A DNA stretch of 64,000 nt, taken from the NCBI RefSeq assembly GCF_002303925.1, contig NZ_MRCS01000026.1:1-64000 (forward strand), in the 5' to 3' direction. This document shows positions 47,664 through 56,472 of the stretch, piece after piece (positions within the stretch are counted from its first letter, which is position 1; the number at the start of each line of letters is the position of its first letter). The notes under the pieces were generated by a model. The model worked only from the letters and a program-made list of their open reading frames with translations, was not told the origin of the DNA and made no database searches. The DNA comes from Pseudomonas sp. ACN8 (GTDB taxonomy: Bacteria; Pseudomonadota; Gammaproteobacteria; Pseudomonadales; Pseudomonadaceae). Position numbers and translations under genes: made by a program.

Positions 47664-48896
47664 TCAGGCCAGACGTTCGGCTTTCTGCTCTTCACCCAGG
47701 CAGGCCGCCGCGGTGAACAGCACGTCGGTGGAGGAGTTCAGCGCGGTTTCCGCCGAGTCCTGCAACACGCCGATGATGAAACCGACCGCCACCACCTGCA
47801 TGGCGATTTCGCTCGGGATGCCGAACAGGCTGCACGCCAGCGGAATCAGCAACAGCGAACCACCGGCCACACCCGAGGCGCCGCAAGCGCAGATCGCCGC
47901 GACAACGCTCAACAGGATCGCGGTGGGGATGTCCACGGCGATACCGAGGGTGTGCACCGCCGCCAGGGTCAGCACGGTGATGGTGATTGCCGCGCCGGCC
48001 ATGTTGATGGTCGCACCCAGCGGGATCGATACCGAGTAGGTGTCTTCGTGCAGGCCCAGTCGCTTGCTCAACTCCAGGTTGACCGGAATGTTCGCTGCCG
48101 AGCTGCGGGTGAAGAACGCCGTGATGCCACTTTCGCGCAGGCAGGTGAGCACCAGCGGGTATGGGTTGCGGCGCAGCTTCCAGAACACGATGAGCGGGTT
48201 CATCACCAGTGCCACGAACAGCATGCAGCCCAGCAGCACGGCCAGCAGGTGCGCGTAACCGATCAAGGCGCCGAAACCGGAAGTGGCCAGGGTCGAGGCC
48301 ACCAGGCCGAAGATGCCTAGCGGTGCGAAGCGAATCACCACTCGCACGATCACAGTCACACCGTTGGACAGGTCGCCCAGTACTTCACGGGTGGTGTTGC
48401 CAGCATGGCGAATGGCAATGCCCATACCGATGGCCCAGGCCAGGATGCCGATGAAGTTGGCGTTCATCAAGGCACTGACCGGGTTGTCGACCACACTCAG
48501 CAACAGGCTTTGCAACACTTCGCCAATCCCGCCTGGCGCTGTGACCGCAACGTCCTGGGTCGACAGCACCAGGTTCGACGGGAACGTCATGCTGGCAACC
48601 ACCGCGACCACGGCCGCGGCGAAAGTACCCAGCAGATACAGGAACAGAATCGGCCGGATATGGGTTTCCTGACCGTGCTTATGGTTGGCAATCGACGCCA
48701 TGACCAGCACGAACACCAGAATCGGCGCGACGGCTTTGAGTGCCGAGACAAACACTTTGCCGATGAACGCCGTGGACTTCGCCATGTCGGGGGCAATCAG
48801 CGCCAGGGCAATACCGGCGATCAGGCCGATCACGATCTGTGTGACCAGGCTCAAGCGTTTAAGGCGGTGCAATAGAGAAGGGGATGAAGCAGTCAT
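47664..48896 (-). CDS. sstT: Serine/threonine:Na+ symporter SstT
   Basis: A 410-residue dicarboxylate/amino acid:cation symporter family (DAACS) protein with about eight to nine membrane segments and the re-entrant loop region. SstT-typical segments include LLHRLKRLSLVTQIVIGLIAGIALA at the start, FFTRSSAANIPVNLELSKRLGL, SIPLGATINMAGAAITITVLTLAA and ASGVAGGSLLLIPLACSLFG. It takes up serine and threonine with sodium into the cytoplasm. It is a single gene, opposite in strand to its neighbours, and not connected with the steroid cluster. Confidence 0.92.
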   Translation of the reverse strand: MTASSPSLLHRLKRLSLVTQIVIGLIAGIALALIAPDMAKSTAFIGKVFVSALKAVAPILVFVLVMASIANHKHGQETHIRPILFLYLLGTFAAAVVAVVASMTFPSNLVLSTQDVAVTAPGGIGEVLQSLLLSVVDNPVSALMNANFIGILAWAIGMGIAIRHAGNTTREVLGDLSNGVTVIVRVVIRFAPLGIFGLVASTLATSGFGALIGYAHLLAVLLGCMLFVALVMNPLIVFWKLRRNPYPLVLTCLRESGITAFFTRSSAANIPVNLELSKRLGLHEDTYSVSIPLGATINMAGAAITITVLTLAAVHTLGIAVDIPTAILLSVVAAICACGASGVAGGSLLLIPLACSLFGIPSEIAMQVVAVGFIIGVLQDSAETALNSSTDVLFTAAACLGEEQKAERLA

Positions 48897-49213
48897 AAAA
48901 CGGCATCTCTGATTTTTTATAAGTGCAAGGTTTCACCGCGCATGCAGCCCGCAGGAAACCGAAGAGGATCGTGACATCGACGCCAAAAATGGCCGACGAA
49001 CACTGGGTGTACGTTTTACAGGGCGCGGACTTTATCACAGCGCAGGAACGATCTTTCAGACCTGTGACGAACTGCCACCCTGGCATTCAACGCGAATTGC
49101 AGGTTCGTGCAACCGCATCCGAAAACACTCTGTTAAGATTCGCCATCCTCATTTTCATGTCTGCCAGTGGGCCTTCGGGCTATCGCTGGTGTCGTCGTTT
49201 TCTGGAGTTCTGC
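48897..49213. other. Intergenic region between sstT and the MFS gene
   Basis: About 317 bp between divergent genes. An AT-rich run just upstream of sstT (around 48910-48930) may hold its promoter. The MFS reading frame stays open to 48923, but the added N-terminus has no membrane character. I see no REP or RNA gene. Confidence 0.4.
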
Positions 49214-50374
49214 ATGCTGTTGCCCATTCTTCTGTTGTCTGCCGCCGGTTTCACGGTGCTGACCACGGAATTCGTCATCGTTGGCCTGTTGCCGGCCATC
49301 GCCCGGGATCTGGAGGTCAGCATCCCGCAGGCCGGCCTGCTGGTGACCCTGTTCGCCTTCACCGTGGCCGCGTTCGGGCCGTTCCTGACGGCGTATTTCG
49401 CCCGTTTCGAGCGCCGCAAGCTGTTCATCTCGGTGCTGATCATGTTTGGCCTGGCCAACACGCTCGCGGCGCTGGCGCCGAATATCTGGGTGATGGCGTT
49501 CGCCCGCTTGATCCCGGCGCTGGGGCTGCCGGTGTTCTGGGCCTTGGCCAGCGAAACGGCGGTGGACATCGTTGGGCCGGATTACGCCGGTCGCGCCATC
49601 GCCAAGATCGGCTTCGGCATCGTCTGCGCCACGGTGTTTGGCATTCCCGTAGGCACGCTGATTTCCGATGCGTTCGGCTGGCGCAGTGCCTTCGCGATTC
49701 TGGCGGTCATCGCCTTTGCCAAGGCGTTGTTGCTGTTTATCTATCTGCCCAGGACCCACCTGCACCAGCATCAGGTGAGCTTTCGCTCGCAGTTCAAGAT
49801 CCTGCGCAGCCCGCTTATGCTCGGTCATGTGCTGCTGTCAGTGATTGTGTTCAGCGGCATGTTCACCGCCTACACCTATCTGGCGGACATTCTCGAGCGG
49901 CTGGCCGGCTTCAACGGCACCGTGGTCGGCTGGTGCTTGATGGGCTTTGGCGCGGTGGGGTTGATCGGCAACTCCCTGGGCGGCCGGGCGGTGGATCGTC
50001 ATCCGCTGATGGCGTCGATGATGTTCTGTGCATTCATGATTGCCGGCCTGGTGGCGCTGGTGCCGAACATCCATTCGCCCCTCGGTCTGGCGGCGGCGAT
50101 GGGCATCTGGGGTGTGACCCAGGCGGCGTTGTTCCTGGTCAGCCATGTGCGCCTGATGAAAGCAGCGCCCGAAGCGCCGGCCTTCGCCGCGTCGCTGAAC
50201 ATTGCCGGGGCCAACCTCGGTATTGGCTTGGGCGCGATGATCGGTGGTCGGGTGATCGACAGCGTCGGTCTGCAAGGCCTTGGCTTTGCAGCCGCCGCTT
50301 TCATTCTGGCGTCGATCCTGCTGGCCATCGCCCTGATGACCCTCAAGCCGCGCGAAGAAATCACAGCGCTGTAA
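49214..50374 (+). CDS. MFS transporter, drug/sugar efflux type
   Basis: A 386-residue protein with about 12 hydrophobic segments. The N-terminus MLLPILLLSAAGFTVLTTEFVIVGLLPAIARDL and the loop FERRKLFISVLI are typical of the AraJ/DHA1 efflux group. A frame extending back to 48923 adds 97 residues without membrane pattern; ATG 49214 behind CTGGAG is chosen. The substrate is unknown; sugars, arabinose-like compounds or drugs are typical for the group. It converges with nhaR, their ends overlapping by 14 bp. Confidence 0.87.
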   Translation: MLLPILLLSAAGFTVLTTEFVIVGLLPAIARDLEVSIPQAGLLVTLFAFTVAAFGPFLTAYFARFERRKLFISVLIMFGLANTLAALAPNIWVMAFARLIPALGLPVFWALASETAVDIVGPDYAGRAIAKIGFGIVCATVFGIPVGTLISDAFGWRSAFAILAVIAFAKALLLFIYLPRTHLHQHQVSFRSQFKILRSPLMLGHVLLSVIVFSGMFTAYTYLADILERLAGFNGTVVGWCLMGFGAVGLIGNSLGGRAVDRHPLMASMMFCAFMIAGLVALVPNIHSPLGLAAAMGIWGVTQAALFLVSHVRLMKAAPEAPAFAASLNIAGANLGIGLGAMIGGRVIDSVGLQGLGFAAAAFILASILLAIALMTLKPREEITAL

Positions 50375-51260
50375 ACAGCTCGCGTCGGGCACCTTCGGTA
50401 ATGGCGACAATGCCGGGGTGCTTGACCTTGCGTTCCACTGAGATGGCATAGAACGACTCGCTCACCGCGTCGGTCTGGCCAATCACCTCCACGCCATATT
50501 GGCGTTGCACTTCATCGGCAATCACGCTCGGGCCGATGAAGATCCCGCTGCCGGATTGGCCGAAGGCCTGCATCAGGGCGCTGTCGTCGAACTCTCCGAC
50601 AATTTTTGGCTGGATCTGCTGCTCGGCGAACCAGCGTTGCAAACGGCTGCGCACCACGGTTTCCGGGCCGGGAATCAGCAGCGGCGCACCGTGCAGATTG
50701 CGCGGAAAGTCGCGACCGTAACGGGCCGCCAGCTCAGGGGTGGCGAAGAAGCTGATCCCGCACTCACCGAGTTTCTGGCTGTAGCCCTTGATGTCCAGGT
50801 GCGACGGCATCGGGCTGTCGGATATCACCAGGTCCAGGCGCTGGATCGCCAGGTCGGCCAACAAACGTTCAAGCTTGTCTTCGCGGCACGTGATGCGCAG
50901 CGGTTCGCTCAGTTCCATGGTCGGTGCGATCAGGCGATAGACAATGGACTTGGGCACTACGTCGGCCACACCGACGCGAAACAGGATCTGCTGTTCATTG
51001 GGCTGTGCCCGCAGCATCAGTTCCAGTTCGCCACCCAGCTGAAACATTTGTTCGGCGTAGGGCAGGGCCTGGCGGCCGGCCTCGGTCAGTTCGAGTTGAC
51101 GTCCCACGCGCTGAAACAACTCGATGCCAAAAGTCTGCTCCAGTAATGAAATCTGCCCGCTGATGGTTTGTGGCGTGAGATTGAGCTGCTCGCAGGCGCG
51201 CACGATGCTGCCGGTCTTGGCCACCACCCAGAAGTAATGCAATTGCCGATAGTTGAGCAT
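50361..51260 (-). CDS. nhaR: LysR-family regulator NhaR
   Basis: A 299-residue LysR-type regulator. The N-terminal winged helix (LNYRQLHYFWVVAKTGSIVRACEQLNLTPQTISGQI) and segments FRVGVADVVPKSIVYRLI, LVISDSPMPSHLDIKGYS, GECGISFF and GEFDDSALMQAFGQSG closely match NhaR, the sodium-responsive activator of nhaA in enterobacteria. No nhaA antiporter gene is visible in the window. ATG 51260 is preferred over 51272. A palindrome ACTTCGT-N5-ACGAAGT lies 11 bp upstream of the start and may be its operator or that of the divergent lipoprotein gene. Confidence 0.9.
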   Translation of the reverse strand: MLNYRQLHYFWVVAKTGSIVRACEQLNLTPQTISGQISLLEQTFGIELFQRVGRQLELTEAGRQALPYAEQMFQLGGELELMLRAQPNEQQILFRVGVADVVPKSIVYRLIAPTMELSEPLRITCREDKLERLLADLAIQRLDLVISDSPMPSHLDIKGYSQKLGECGISFFATPELAARYGRDFPRNLHGAPLLIPGPETVVRSRLQRWFAEQQIQPKIVGEFDDSALMQAFGQSGSGIFIGPSVIADEVQRQYGVEVIGQTDAVSESFYAISVERKVKHPGIVAITEGARRELFTAL

Positions 51261-51270
51261 GATCTCTAAC

Positions 51271-51289
51271 ACTTCGTAAAAAACGAAGT
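51271..51289. promoter_or_regulatory. Palindrome ACTTCGT-N5-ACGAAGT in the nhaR-lipoprotein gap
   Basis: A perfect 7-bp inverted repeat with spacer AAAAA lies between the divergent nhaR and lipoprotein genes. A diverged copy (GAAGTGTTTACTTCC) follows near 51318. LysR-type regulators often bind such sites. Confidence 0.5.
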
Positions 51290-51395
51290 ATAACCGCTGA
51301 AAATACGAATTTTCCTGAAGTGTTTACTTCCCTAGAATGCATCGCTATCAACGGGCCATCGTTTAGGTCCCGTTCGTTCTATCGAGGAAAGCATC

Positions 51396-51638
51396 ATGAA
51401 GCTTAAAGCCACGGCACTGCTGATCACGTCTTTACTGGTACTGGCCGGTTGCGACCAGGCCGAGAAAAGCGCGCAACAATTGATGGGCAAGGCTGCCGAA
51501 AGCGCCAAACAGGCGATTGACGATACCCACAAGGCCGCCGAGCAAGCGCTCAGTGACGCCACCAGCGGGTTGATCAGCAAAAAAGAATCATCGGAAAAAG
51601 AATCGGAAAAAACCGAATCTTCCTCCCAGGAAATCTAA
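51396..51638 (+). CDS. Small lipoprotein
   Basis: An 80-residue protein with a lipoprotein signal (MKLKATALLITSLLVLAGC, lipobox LAGC, Cys19). The mature part is a strongly helical, Ala- and Lys-rich segment (KSAQQLMGKAAESAKQAIDDTHKAAEQAL) that should form an amphipathic helix, followed by a Ser/Glu/Lys-rich tail. Function is unknown. It lies 30 bp before terC in the same direction and may share a transcript. Divergent nhaR suggests possible control. Confidence 0.85.
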   Translation: MKLKATALLITSLLVLAGCDQAEKSAQQLMGKAAESAKQAIDDTHKAAEQALSDATSGLISKKESSEKESEKTESSSQEI

Positions 51639-51667
51639 ACCGTATTACAACGAGTCAGGACTGACCC

Positions 51668-52417
51668 ATGGACTACCTTTTACAACTTGCCGCCAGCCCC
51701 ACCGCCTGGGTCGCCCTTGCCACCCTGATCGTGATGGAGATCGTGCTCGGCATCGATAACCTGATCTTCATCTCGATCCTGACCAACAAGTTGCCCTTGC
51801 ACAATCGCCAGCGCGCACGGCGCATTGGTATCGGTATGGCGTTGATCCTGCGTCTGGGCTTGCTGAGCACCATCGCGTTCATCGTGCAGTTGACTGCGCC
51901 GGTGATCGAGATCCTGGGCCACGCGTTTTCCTGGAAAGACATGATCCTGATTGCCGGTGGCCTGTTCCTGTTGTGGAAGGCGACCACCGAGATCCATCAC
52001 AGCATGGACCCGGCGCCGGAAGATCCGAAGTCGGCGACCTCGACCGTGACCCTGGGCTTCGCTGCCGCGATCGGTCAGATCCTGATGCTGGACATGGTGT
52101 TCTCCATCGACAGCATCATTACCGCTGTCGGCATGACCGAGCATTTGCCGATCATGGTCATCGCGGTGGTGGTGTCGGTACTGGTGATGTTGCTGGCGGC
52201 TGATCCGCTGGCCAAATTCATCAACGACAACCCGACGGTGGTGATGCTGGCCCTGGGCTTCCTGATCATGATCGGCATGACGCTGATTGCCGAAGGCTTT
52301 GGCGCCCATGTACCGAAAGGTTACGTCTATGCGGCCATGGCATTCTCGGCTGCGATCGAGGTGTTGAACATGATGTCCCGTCGGTCCAGGGAGAAGCGGG
52401 CAGCCACTGAGGCCTGA
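51668..52417 (+). CDS. TerC family membrane protein
   Basis: A 249-residue membrane protein of the TerC/YgjT/YoaE group with about seven hydrophobic segments. Conserved parts are VMEIVLGIDNLIFISILTNKLP (acidic membrane residues) and LMLDMVFSIDSIITAVGM, the second half of an internal repeat. Family members support metal-ion export or co-translational metallation. ATG 51668 behind AGTCAGGA. A strong terminator ends the gene. No link with the steroid cluster. Confidence 0.9.
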   Translation: MDYLLQLAASPTAWVALATLIVMEIVLGIDNLIFISILTNKLPLHNRQRARRIGIGMALILRLGLLSTIAFIVQLTAPVIEILGHAFSWKDMILIAGGLFLLWKATTEIHHSMDPAPEDPKSATSTVTLGFAAAIGQILMLDMVFSIDSIITAVGMTEHLPIMVIAVVVSVLVMLLAADPLAKFINDNPTVVMLALGFLIMIGMTLIAEGFGAHVPKGYVYAAMAFSAAIEVLNMMSRRSREKRAATEA

Positions 52418-52430
52418 CCCACGCTAAAGG

Positions 52431-52472
52431 AAACGGCCGCCTGAACTCGAAGGAGTGCAGGCGGCCGTTTTT
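52431..52472. terminator. Strong terminator after terC
   Basis: 13-bp stem AAACGGCCGCCTG/CAGGCGGCCGTTT followed by TT(G)TTGG; the A-run on the other strand lets it serve the converging small membrane gene too. Confidence 0.85.
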
Positions 52473-52495
52473 GTTGGTTTGGGGTAAAGGTGTGG

Positions 52496-52663
52496 TCAGT
52501 GAGCGTTGGCGGGCTGGTTCGGCGTCTTGTCTGCTTCAGGCGCAGGGGCCGGCCGGACAGGGTGATGGTGGCGGCGAGTAATGCGCAGCACGCCCCACAG
52601 CATGGCGGCGGCGACCGCCAGCCAGCCGCAAACCAACATTACAATGATCATGGTCAGGCTCAT
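52496..52663 (-). CDS. Small single-span membrane protein
   Basis: A 55-residue ORF too short for the usual size cut-off. One membrane helix is plain (MIIVMLVCGWLAVAAAMLWGVL), followed by a basic RITRRHHH stretch and a Pro/Ala-rich tail ending PNQPANAH. A near-perfect ribosome site (AGAGGAGG) lies seven bases before the ATG. This combination, plus a shared terminator with terC, makes it a likely real gene. No function is known to me. Confidence 0.72.
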   Translation of the reverse strand: MSLTMIIVMLVCGWLAVAAAMLWGVLRITRRHHHPVRPAPAPEADKTPNQPANAH

Positions 52664-52902
52664 CTGTGCCTCCTCTTTGCCCTTCTTTGGGCACTCACGC
52701 TTCGCTGTCGTCTCTTCAGGGAACAGTCTAGCCGTTGCTGCATTTCAGGCTATTGACCGAAAGTCGCCTGTCACCAACCAGTTCGCTCTATCGAATTCAC
52801 TCCACTACCGTTTAGAGCTATACCGTAGCGGCGCGGCGACCTATGATCGACGACCAAGCCGGGAATGGGATTGCCTGGCGTCTGAACCTGAACAAGAGAG
52901 AG

Positions 52903-53577
52903 ATGATGGTGCGGGGATTTTCTCGAATTTTGTCGAGCATGCTGATCGCTGGTTGCGTGGCAAGCCTGGCGGGCTGTGCCGGGAGCGTTGCGCCCGAGAT
53001 CAAGCGCTTGCCCGAGCGTGTCGAGCTCAGTGGCCGGTTCTACCGGGGCGATGCGTATCAAAGCGGGCCGCAGGTGCTGGCCAGCATGCTGTCCCAGCAG
53101 GGCATCGTGATTACCCCGGGACTGCTCGACAAACCCTTGCATTTGCCAGGGGGCGAAGCCCAATTACAACAGAACATGCAGAACCTGGCCCGGGAGTACG
53201 GGATGGTCGTTTATCCCCTCGACAGCAACCTGGCGGCGTTGTTGACGCAAGTCGCCGCCGGTTATCCGGTGATGGTGCGCTTTACCGAAGGCTCGGCCAT
53301 GTGGGCCGAACCGCGATACGCCATTCTGGCCGGCTACAACCGTCAGAAGCAGACCGTGCTGCTGCGTGCCGGGATGAACCGCCGCGAACTGATGAGCTTC
53401 AGCTCCTTCGAGTCGGCGTTCAAGGACGCCGGTGGTTGGGCGGTGCTGATCCAGAAACCGACGCAAATACCGGCCCAGGTCGATCAGCAGCGATGGCTCA
53501 AGGCCGCCAACGATCTGGCCCAGGCCGGTCAGGAGCAGGCCGCCGCCAGGGCGAAAAAAGCCTTGGCCAGCCAGTAA
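52903..53577 (+). CDS. Lipoprotein with C39-like peptidase domain
   Basis: A 224-residue lipoprotein; the signal (VRGFSRILSSMLIAGCVASLAGC) ends in the lipobox LAGC. The mature part has the order of a C39-type peptidase fold (YQSGPQVLASMLSQQGI, AALLTQVAAGYPVMVRF, YAILAGYNRQKQTVLLRAG), but the catalytic cysteine of true C39 peptidases is not present at YQSGP. It may bind rather than cleave peptides. The reading frame extends up to 52843; ATG 52903 or 52906 gives the lipoprotein signal. It is a single gene. Confidence 0.76.
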   Translation: MMVRGFSRILSSMLIAGCVASLAGCAGSVAPEIKRLPERVELSGRFYRGDAYQSGPQVLASMLSQQGIVITPGLLDKPLHLPGGEAQLQQNMQNLAREYGMVVYPLDSNLAALLTQVAAGYPVMVRFTEGSAMWAEPRYAILAGYNRQKQTVLLRAGMNRRELMSFSSFESAFKDAGGWAVLIQKPTQIPAQVDQQRWLKAANDLAQAGQEQAAARAKKALASQ

Positions 53578-53671
53578 GTCCGTTGGTCACCCGCCGGGCA
53601 CCATTGTCCACCGCCAGCCTCTGATCTAAAGGGCCCGCAACATCACTTCGGGCCAAGATCAGGAGGCTCCC

Positions 53672-53878
53672 ATGGCTGATTCCACAACCCCCGTCGGTCC
53701 GCACTCGTCTGAACATTCGTCTGGCGATGAGTTGGGTTTCGATCCCGATTCCCCGGACCTTGCCGATCCTCAGGTCGACCCGATCGGGCCCGCCAAGGCA
53801 CCGAGGGACGTGAAGCCGGGTGACAACCCCAAGGCACCGGCCAAGCCCTATGATCCACTGGGCAACCTGAAGCCTTAG
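53672..53878 (+). CDS. Small acidic Pro-rich protein (DUF6021-like)
   Basis: A 68-residue protein, rich in Pro, Asp, Gly and Lys and without hydrophobic segments (DELGFDPDSPDLADPQVDP, PGDNPKAPAKPYDPL). It is probably disordered. A perfect AGGAGG ribosome site lies before the ATG. Members of this kind occur beside one another in fluorescens-group genomes; function is unknown. It is followed 17 bp later by a second protein of the same flavour. Confidence 0.75.
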   Translation: MADSTTPVGPHSSEHSSGDELGFDPDSPDLADPQVDPIGPAKAPRDVKPGDNPKAPAKPYDPLGNLKP

Positions 53879-53895
53879 GTTCAATGGAGGTATGT

Positions 53896-54111
53896 ATGTC
53901 TACCGATTCCAGTTTCGACGACAAACGTCCGGAAACCGTCCCCACGACTCCCGAGCAAAGCACCGATCCGGTGATGGACCCCGACAGCCCTTTGAGGGAT
54001 CCCCTGGCGCGGCCAACGGTGGTGCCCACTGGAAAGCCGAAGGGGTGGAGGGATCCAAGTGCTGGCGACGGCATCCCGGATGACGACCAGATGCCGCTGC
54101 CCAACGACTGA
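53896..54111 (+). CDS. Small acidic Pro-rich protein
   Basis: A 71-residue protein (STDSSFDDKRPETVPTT, DPDSPLRDPLARPTVVPTGKPKGWRDPSAGDGIPDDDQ). Composition resembles the preceding small protein: low hydrophobicity and many Asp-Pro pairs. ATG 53896 behind TGGAGG is preferred over ATG 53884. The pair likely forms a two-gene operon ended by a strong terminator. Function is unknown. Confidence 0.74.
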   Translation: MSTDSSFDDKRPETVPTTPEQSTDPVMDPDSPLRDPLARPTVVPTGKPKGWRDPSAGDGIPDDDQMPLPND

Positions 54112-54123
54112 CGTTGCGACGAA

Positions 54124-54151
54124 AAAAAGCCCCGGATGTTCGGGGCTTTTT
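54124..54151. terminator. Bidirectional terminator
   Basis: Stem AAAAAGCCCCG/CGGGGCTTTTT with a 6-base loop between the small protein operon and the converging pbpG. Confidence 0.92.
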
Positions 54152-54169
54152 CATGGGTTTGCAGCAAGG

Positions 54170-55108
54170 TTACTTCGAGGCTTCAACCACGCCGCTCTGG
54201 CGCTGCTTGAGGTTCTTGTCTGCCTTGTACTGCAAGGCCACGGAAGGCACCTCCGCGCTCTTTCCGCTCTCTACCCAATTACGCATGCGCGTGGCATCGG
54301 CGAAGTGGGTGTACTTGCCATAGGCGTCAAGGATCACCAGGGCCACCGGGCGGTTGCTCATTCGGGTCACCAGCACCAGGCAGTGACCTGCTTCGTTGGT
54401 GAAACCGGTTTTTGTCAGCTGGATGTCCCAGTCCGGCTTGCGGACCAAATGGTCGGTGTTGCGGAAACCCAGGCTGTAGTTCGGTTTGCGAAACGAAACG
54501 GTCTTTTCCTTGGTTGTACTCAGCTCGGTCAGCAGCGGGTACTTGTGCGCGGCGATCAACAGTTTGCTCAAATCACGAGCGGTCGAAACGTTGCGCGGCG
54601 AGAGACCTGTCGGTTCGACGAAATGGGTATTGGTCATGCCCAAGGCCCGGGCCTTGGCGTTCATTGCAGCAATGAACGCGGCATAACCACCCGGATAGTG
54701 GTGGGCCAGGCTTGCGGCGGCCCGGTTTTCAGATGACATCAGGGCAATAAGCAGCATTTCCCGGCGCGGCAGTTCGCTCTTGAGCTTGACCCGGGAGTAC
54801 ACACCTTTCATTTCCGGTGTGTCGCTGATGTTGATGTTGATGTATTCATCCATGTTTTGTCGGGCTTCAACCACGACCAGGCCGGTCATCAGTTTGCTGA
54901 CGGACGCGATGGGGACGACAACGTCCGGATTGCTGGCATAGATGACTTTGTTGGTCTGCATATCCAGCAGTAAAGAGCTGCCGGAAGCGAGTTTGAGTTG
55001 CGAGGTATCCCGAGGCGCGGCGGTGGTTTCGCCAGCGCTGGCGATTGGCGTGATGAAAGTCCCTGTAACTGCAAAAAATAGGCTCAGGATGGAAAGACGG
55101 ATTTTCAC
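54170..55108 (-). CDS. pbpG: D-alanyl-D-alanine endopeptidase PbpG (PBP7)
   Basis: A 312-residue low-molecular-weight penicillin-binding protein. After the signal peptide (VKIRLSILSLFFAVTGTFITPIASA) come the three active-site motifs: SVSK (acylating serine), SSEN and KTG (in LTKTGFTNEAGH). It cuts peptide cross-links of peptidoglycan in the periplasm. A GTG start at 55108 is chosen because it begins the signal peptide; a frame to 55174 would add 22 polar residues. It is transcribed alone toward the terminator at 54124. Confidence 0.9.
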   Translation of the reverse strand: MKIRLSILSLFFAVTGTFITPIASAGETTAAPRDTSQLKLASGSSLLLDMQTNKVIYASNPDVVVPIASVSKLMTGLVVVEARQNMDEYININISDTPEMKGVYSRVKLKSELPRREMLLIALMSSENRAAASLAHHYPGGYAAFIAAMNAKARALGMTNTHFVEPTGLSPRNVSTARDLSKLLIAAHKYPLLTELSTTKEKTVSFRKPNYSLGFRNTDHLVRKPDWDIQLTKTGFTNEAGHCLVLVTRMSNRPVALVILDAYGKYTHFADATRMRNWVESGKSAEVPSVALQYKADKNLKQRQSGVVEASK

Positions 55109-55291
55109 GCTGGCAGACTCGTAAGGTGTTGATAAGCCGTTTTGTAACGGGCTATTTCGTAAAAAGCGCGACATTCTGGAGTATGGCTGAATAACTGTCG
55201 ATGGTTGTTCAAGTAACGGGTGAAAGTCCTGAGAAACATGAAAAAAAAGTCATTTTCCGGCGGGCGGTCGGTGTTTCTCGCAGGCAAAAAA

Positions 55292-55312
55292 AACCCCGCC
55301 AGGGCGGGGTTC
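55292..55312 (-). terminator. Terminator of folD
   Basis: Stem AACCCCGCC/GGGCGGGGTT with a T-run on the minus strand, about 32 bp past the folD stop. Confidence 0.9.
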
Positions 55313-55343
55313 CTTGTCACGCTGTCAGCGTCCGCGGTGTAAC

Positions 55344-56198
55344 TCAGCTGTGCAGGGTTTCGGCGGCATACAGGGTGTTTTCCAGCAGGCAGGCACGGGT
55401 CATCGGGCCTACGCCGCCCGGTACAGGAGTGATCCAGCCGGCGCGGGGCAAGGCGGTTTCGTAGATCACGTCACCCACCAGCTTGCCGTCTTCCTGACGG
55501 TTGATGCCGACATCGATCACGATCGCGCCTTCCTTGATCCACTCGCCCTTGACCAGGCCCGGCTTGCCGGCGGCGACGACGACCAGGTCCGCACGGCCGA
55601 CATGGCCGGCCAGGTCCTTGGTAAAGCGGTGGGTGACCGTCACGGTGCAACCGGCCAGCAGCAATTCCATGGCCATCGGACGGCCAACGATATTGGACGC
55701 GCCGACAACCACGGCATCCATCCCGTAAAGGTCGACACCGGTGCTTTCCAGCAGGGTCATGATGCCTTTGGGGGTGCATGGGCGCAGCAGCGGGATACGC
55801 TGGGCCAGGCGACCGACGTTATAAGGATGGAAACCGTCGACGTCTTTGTCCGGACGAATGCGTTCCAGCAGCCTGGACGCGTCCAGGTGTTCGGGAAGCG
55901 GAAGCTGAAGCAGGACGCCGTCGATTGCAGGGTCGTCATTCAGGCGATCGATCAGCTCGGTCAGCGCTTCTTGAGTGGTTTCCGAAGGCAGGTCATAGGC
56001 TTGGGATAGAAAGCCGACCTCTTCACAGTCTTTACGCTTGTGCGAGACATAAACCTGAGAGGCAGGATCGCTGCCGACCAGGATCACCGCAAGGCCGGGC
56101 GTGCGCAGGCCTTGCTGGCGACGCTCGGTGACACGTTGGGCGATCTGCTGGCGCAGGCTGGCGGCGATCGATTTGCCGTCGATAAGTTGTGCAGTCAT
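55344..56198 (-). CDS. folD: Bifunctional methylenetetrahydrofolate dehydrogenase/cyclohydrolase FolD
   Basis: A 284-residue FolD. The motifs YVSHKRKDCEEVGF (catalytic Lys near 56), PSETTQEALTELIDRLNDDPAIDGVLLQLPLPEHLD and VVVGASNIVGRPMAMELLLAGCTVTVTHRFT are canonical. It interconverts 5,10-methylene- and 10-formyl-tetrahydrofolate in the cytoplasm. Divergent from the tRNA operon. Its place next to the Arg-His-Leu-His tRNAs and tig is standard for Pseudomonas. Confidence 0.96.
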   Translation of the reverse strand: MTAQLIDGKSIAASLRQQIAQRVTERRQQGLRTPGLAVILVGSDPASQVYVSHKRKDCEEVGFLSQAYDLPSETTQEALTELIDRLNDDPAIDGVLLQLPLPEHLDASRLLERIRPDKDVDGFHPYNVGRLAQRIPLLRPCTPKGIMTLLESTGVDLYGMDAVVVGASNIVGRPMAMELLLAGCTVTVTHRFTKDLAGHVGRADLVVVAAGKPGLVKGEWIKEGAIVIDVGINRQEDGKLVGDVIYETALPRAGWITPVPGGVGPMTRACLLENTLYAAETLHS

Positions 56199-56329
56199 TG
56201 CGCGTGATTAACCATCGAGAGGGGAAAAAAAGAGAACGCATTCTCGCATGTCATGCGGTGAGGGCAAAGGCGCTTGGTCTGCAAATTCCCCTAACTCCTT
56301 TAATTAAATGAATTTTTTTTAAAAAGGAT

Positions 56330-56358
56330 TTGACGACCTTCGGGTGGCTCTATACTAT
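56330..56358 (+). promoter_or_regulatory. Sigma-70 promoter of the tRNA operon
   Basis: TTGACG (56330-56335) and TATACTAT (56351-56358), preceded by an AT-rich UP-like tract (TTTAATTAAATG, then a T-run and A-run). Confidence 0.75.
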
Positions 56359-56472
56359 TCGTCGCACTTGTCGGGCACAGCCTAGCACTGGTTAGGAAGG
56401 TTGAGCGGGATTACGGTTCTGCGAGACTGGAAAGCACTTAGTTTGTAGTCCTCCAAGGTTACAGCTAACAAG

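Noticed and set aside
48923..49213. 97-codon N-terminal extension of the MFS gene
   Set aside because: No hydrophobic segments and no family similarity; ATG 49214 starts the first membrane helix behind GGAG.
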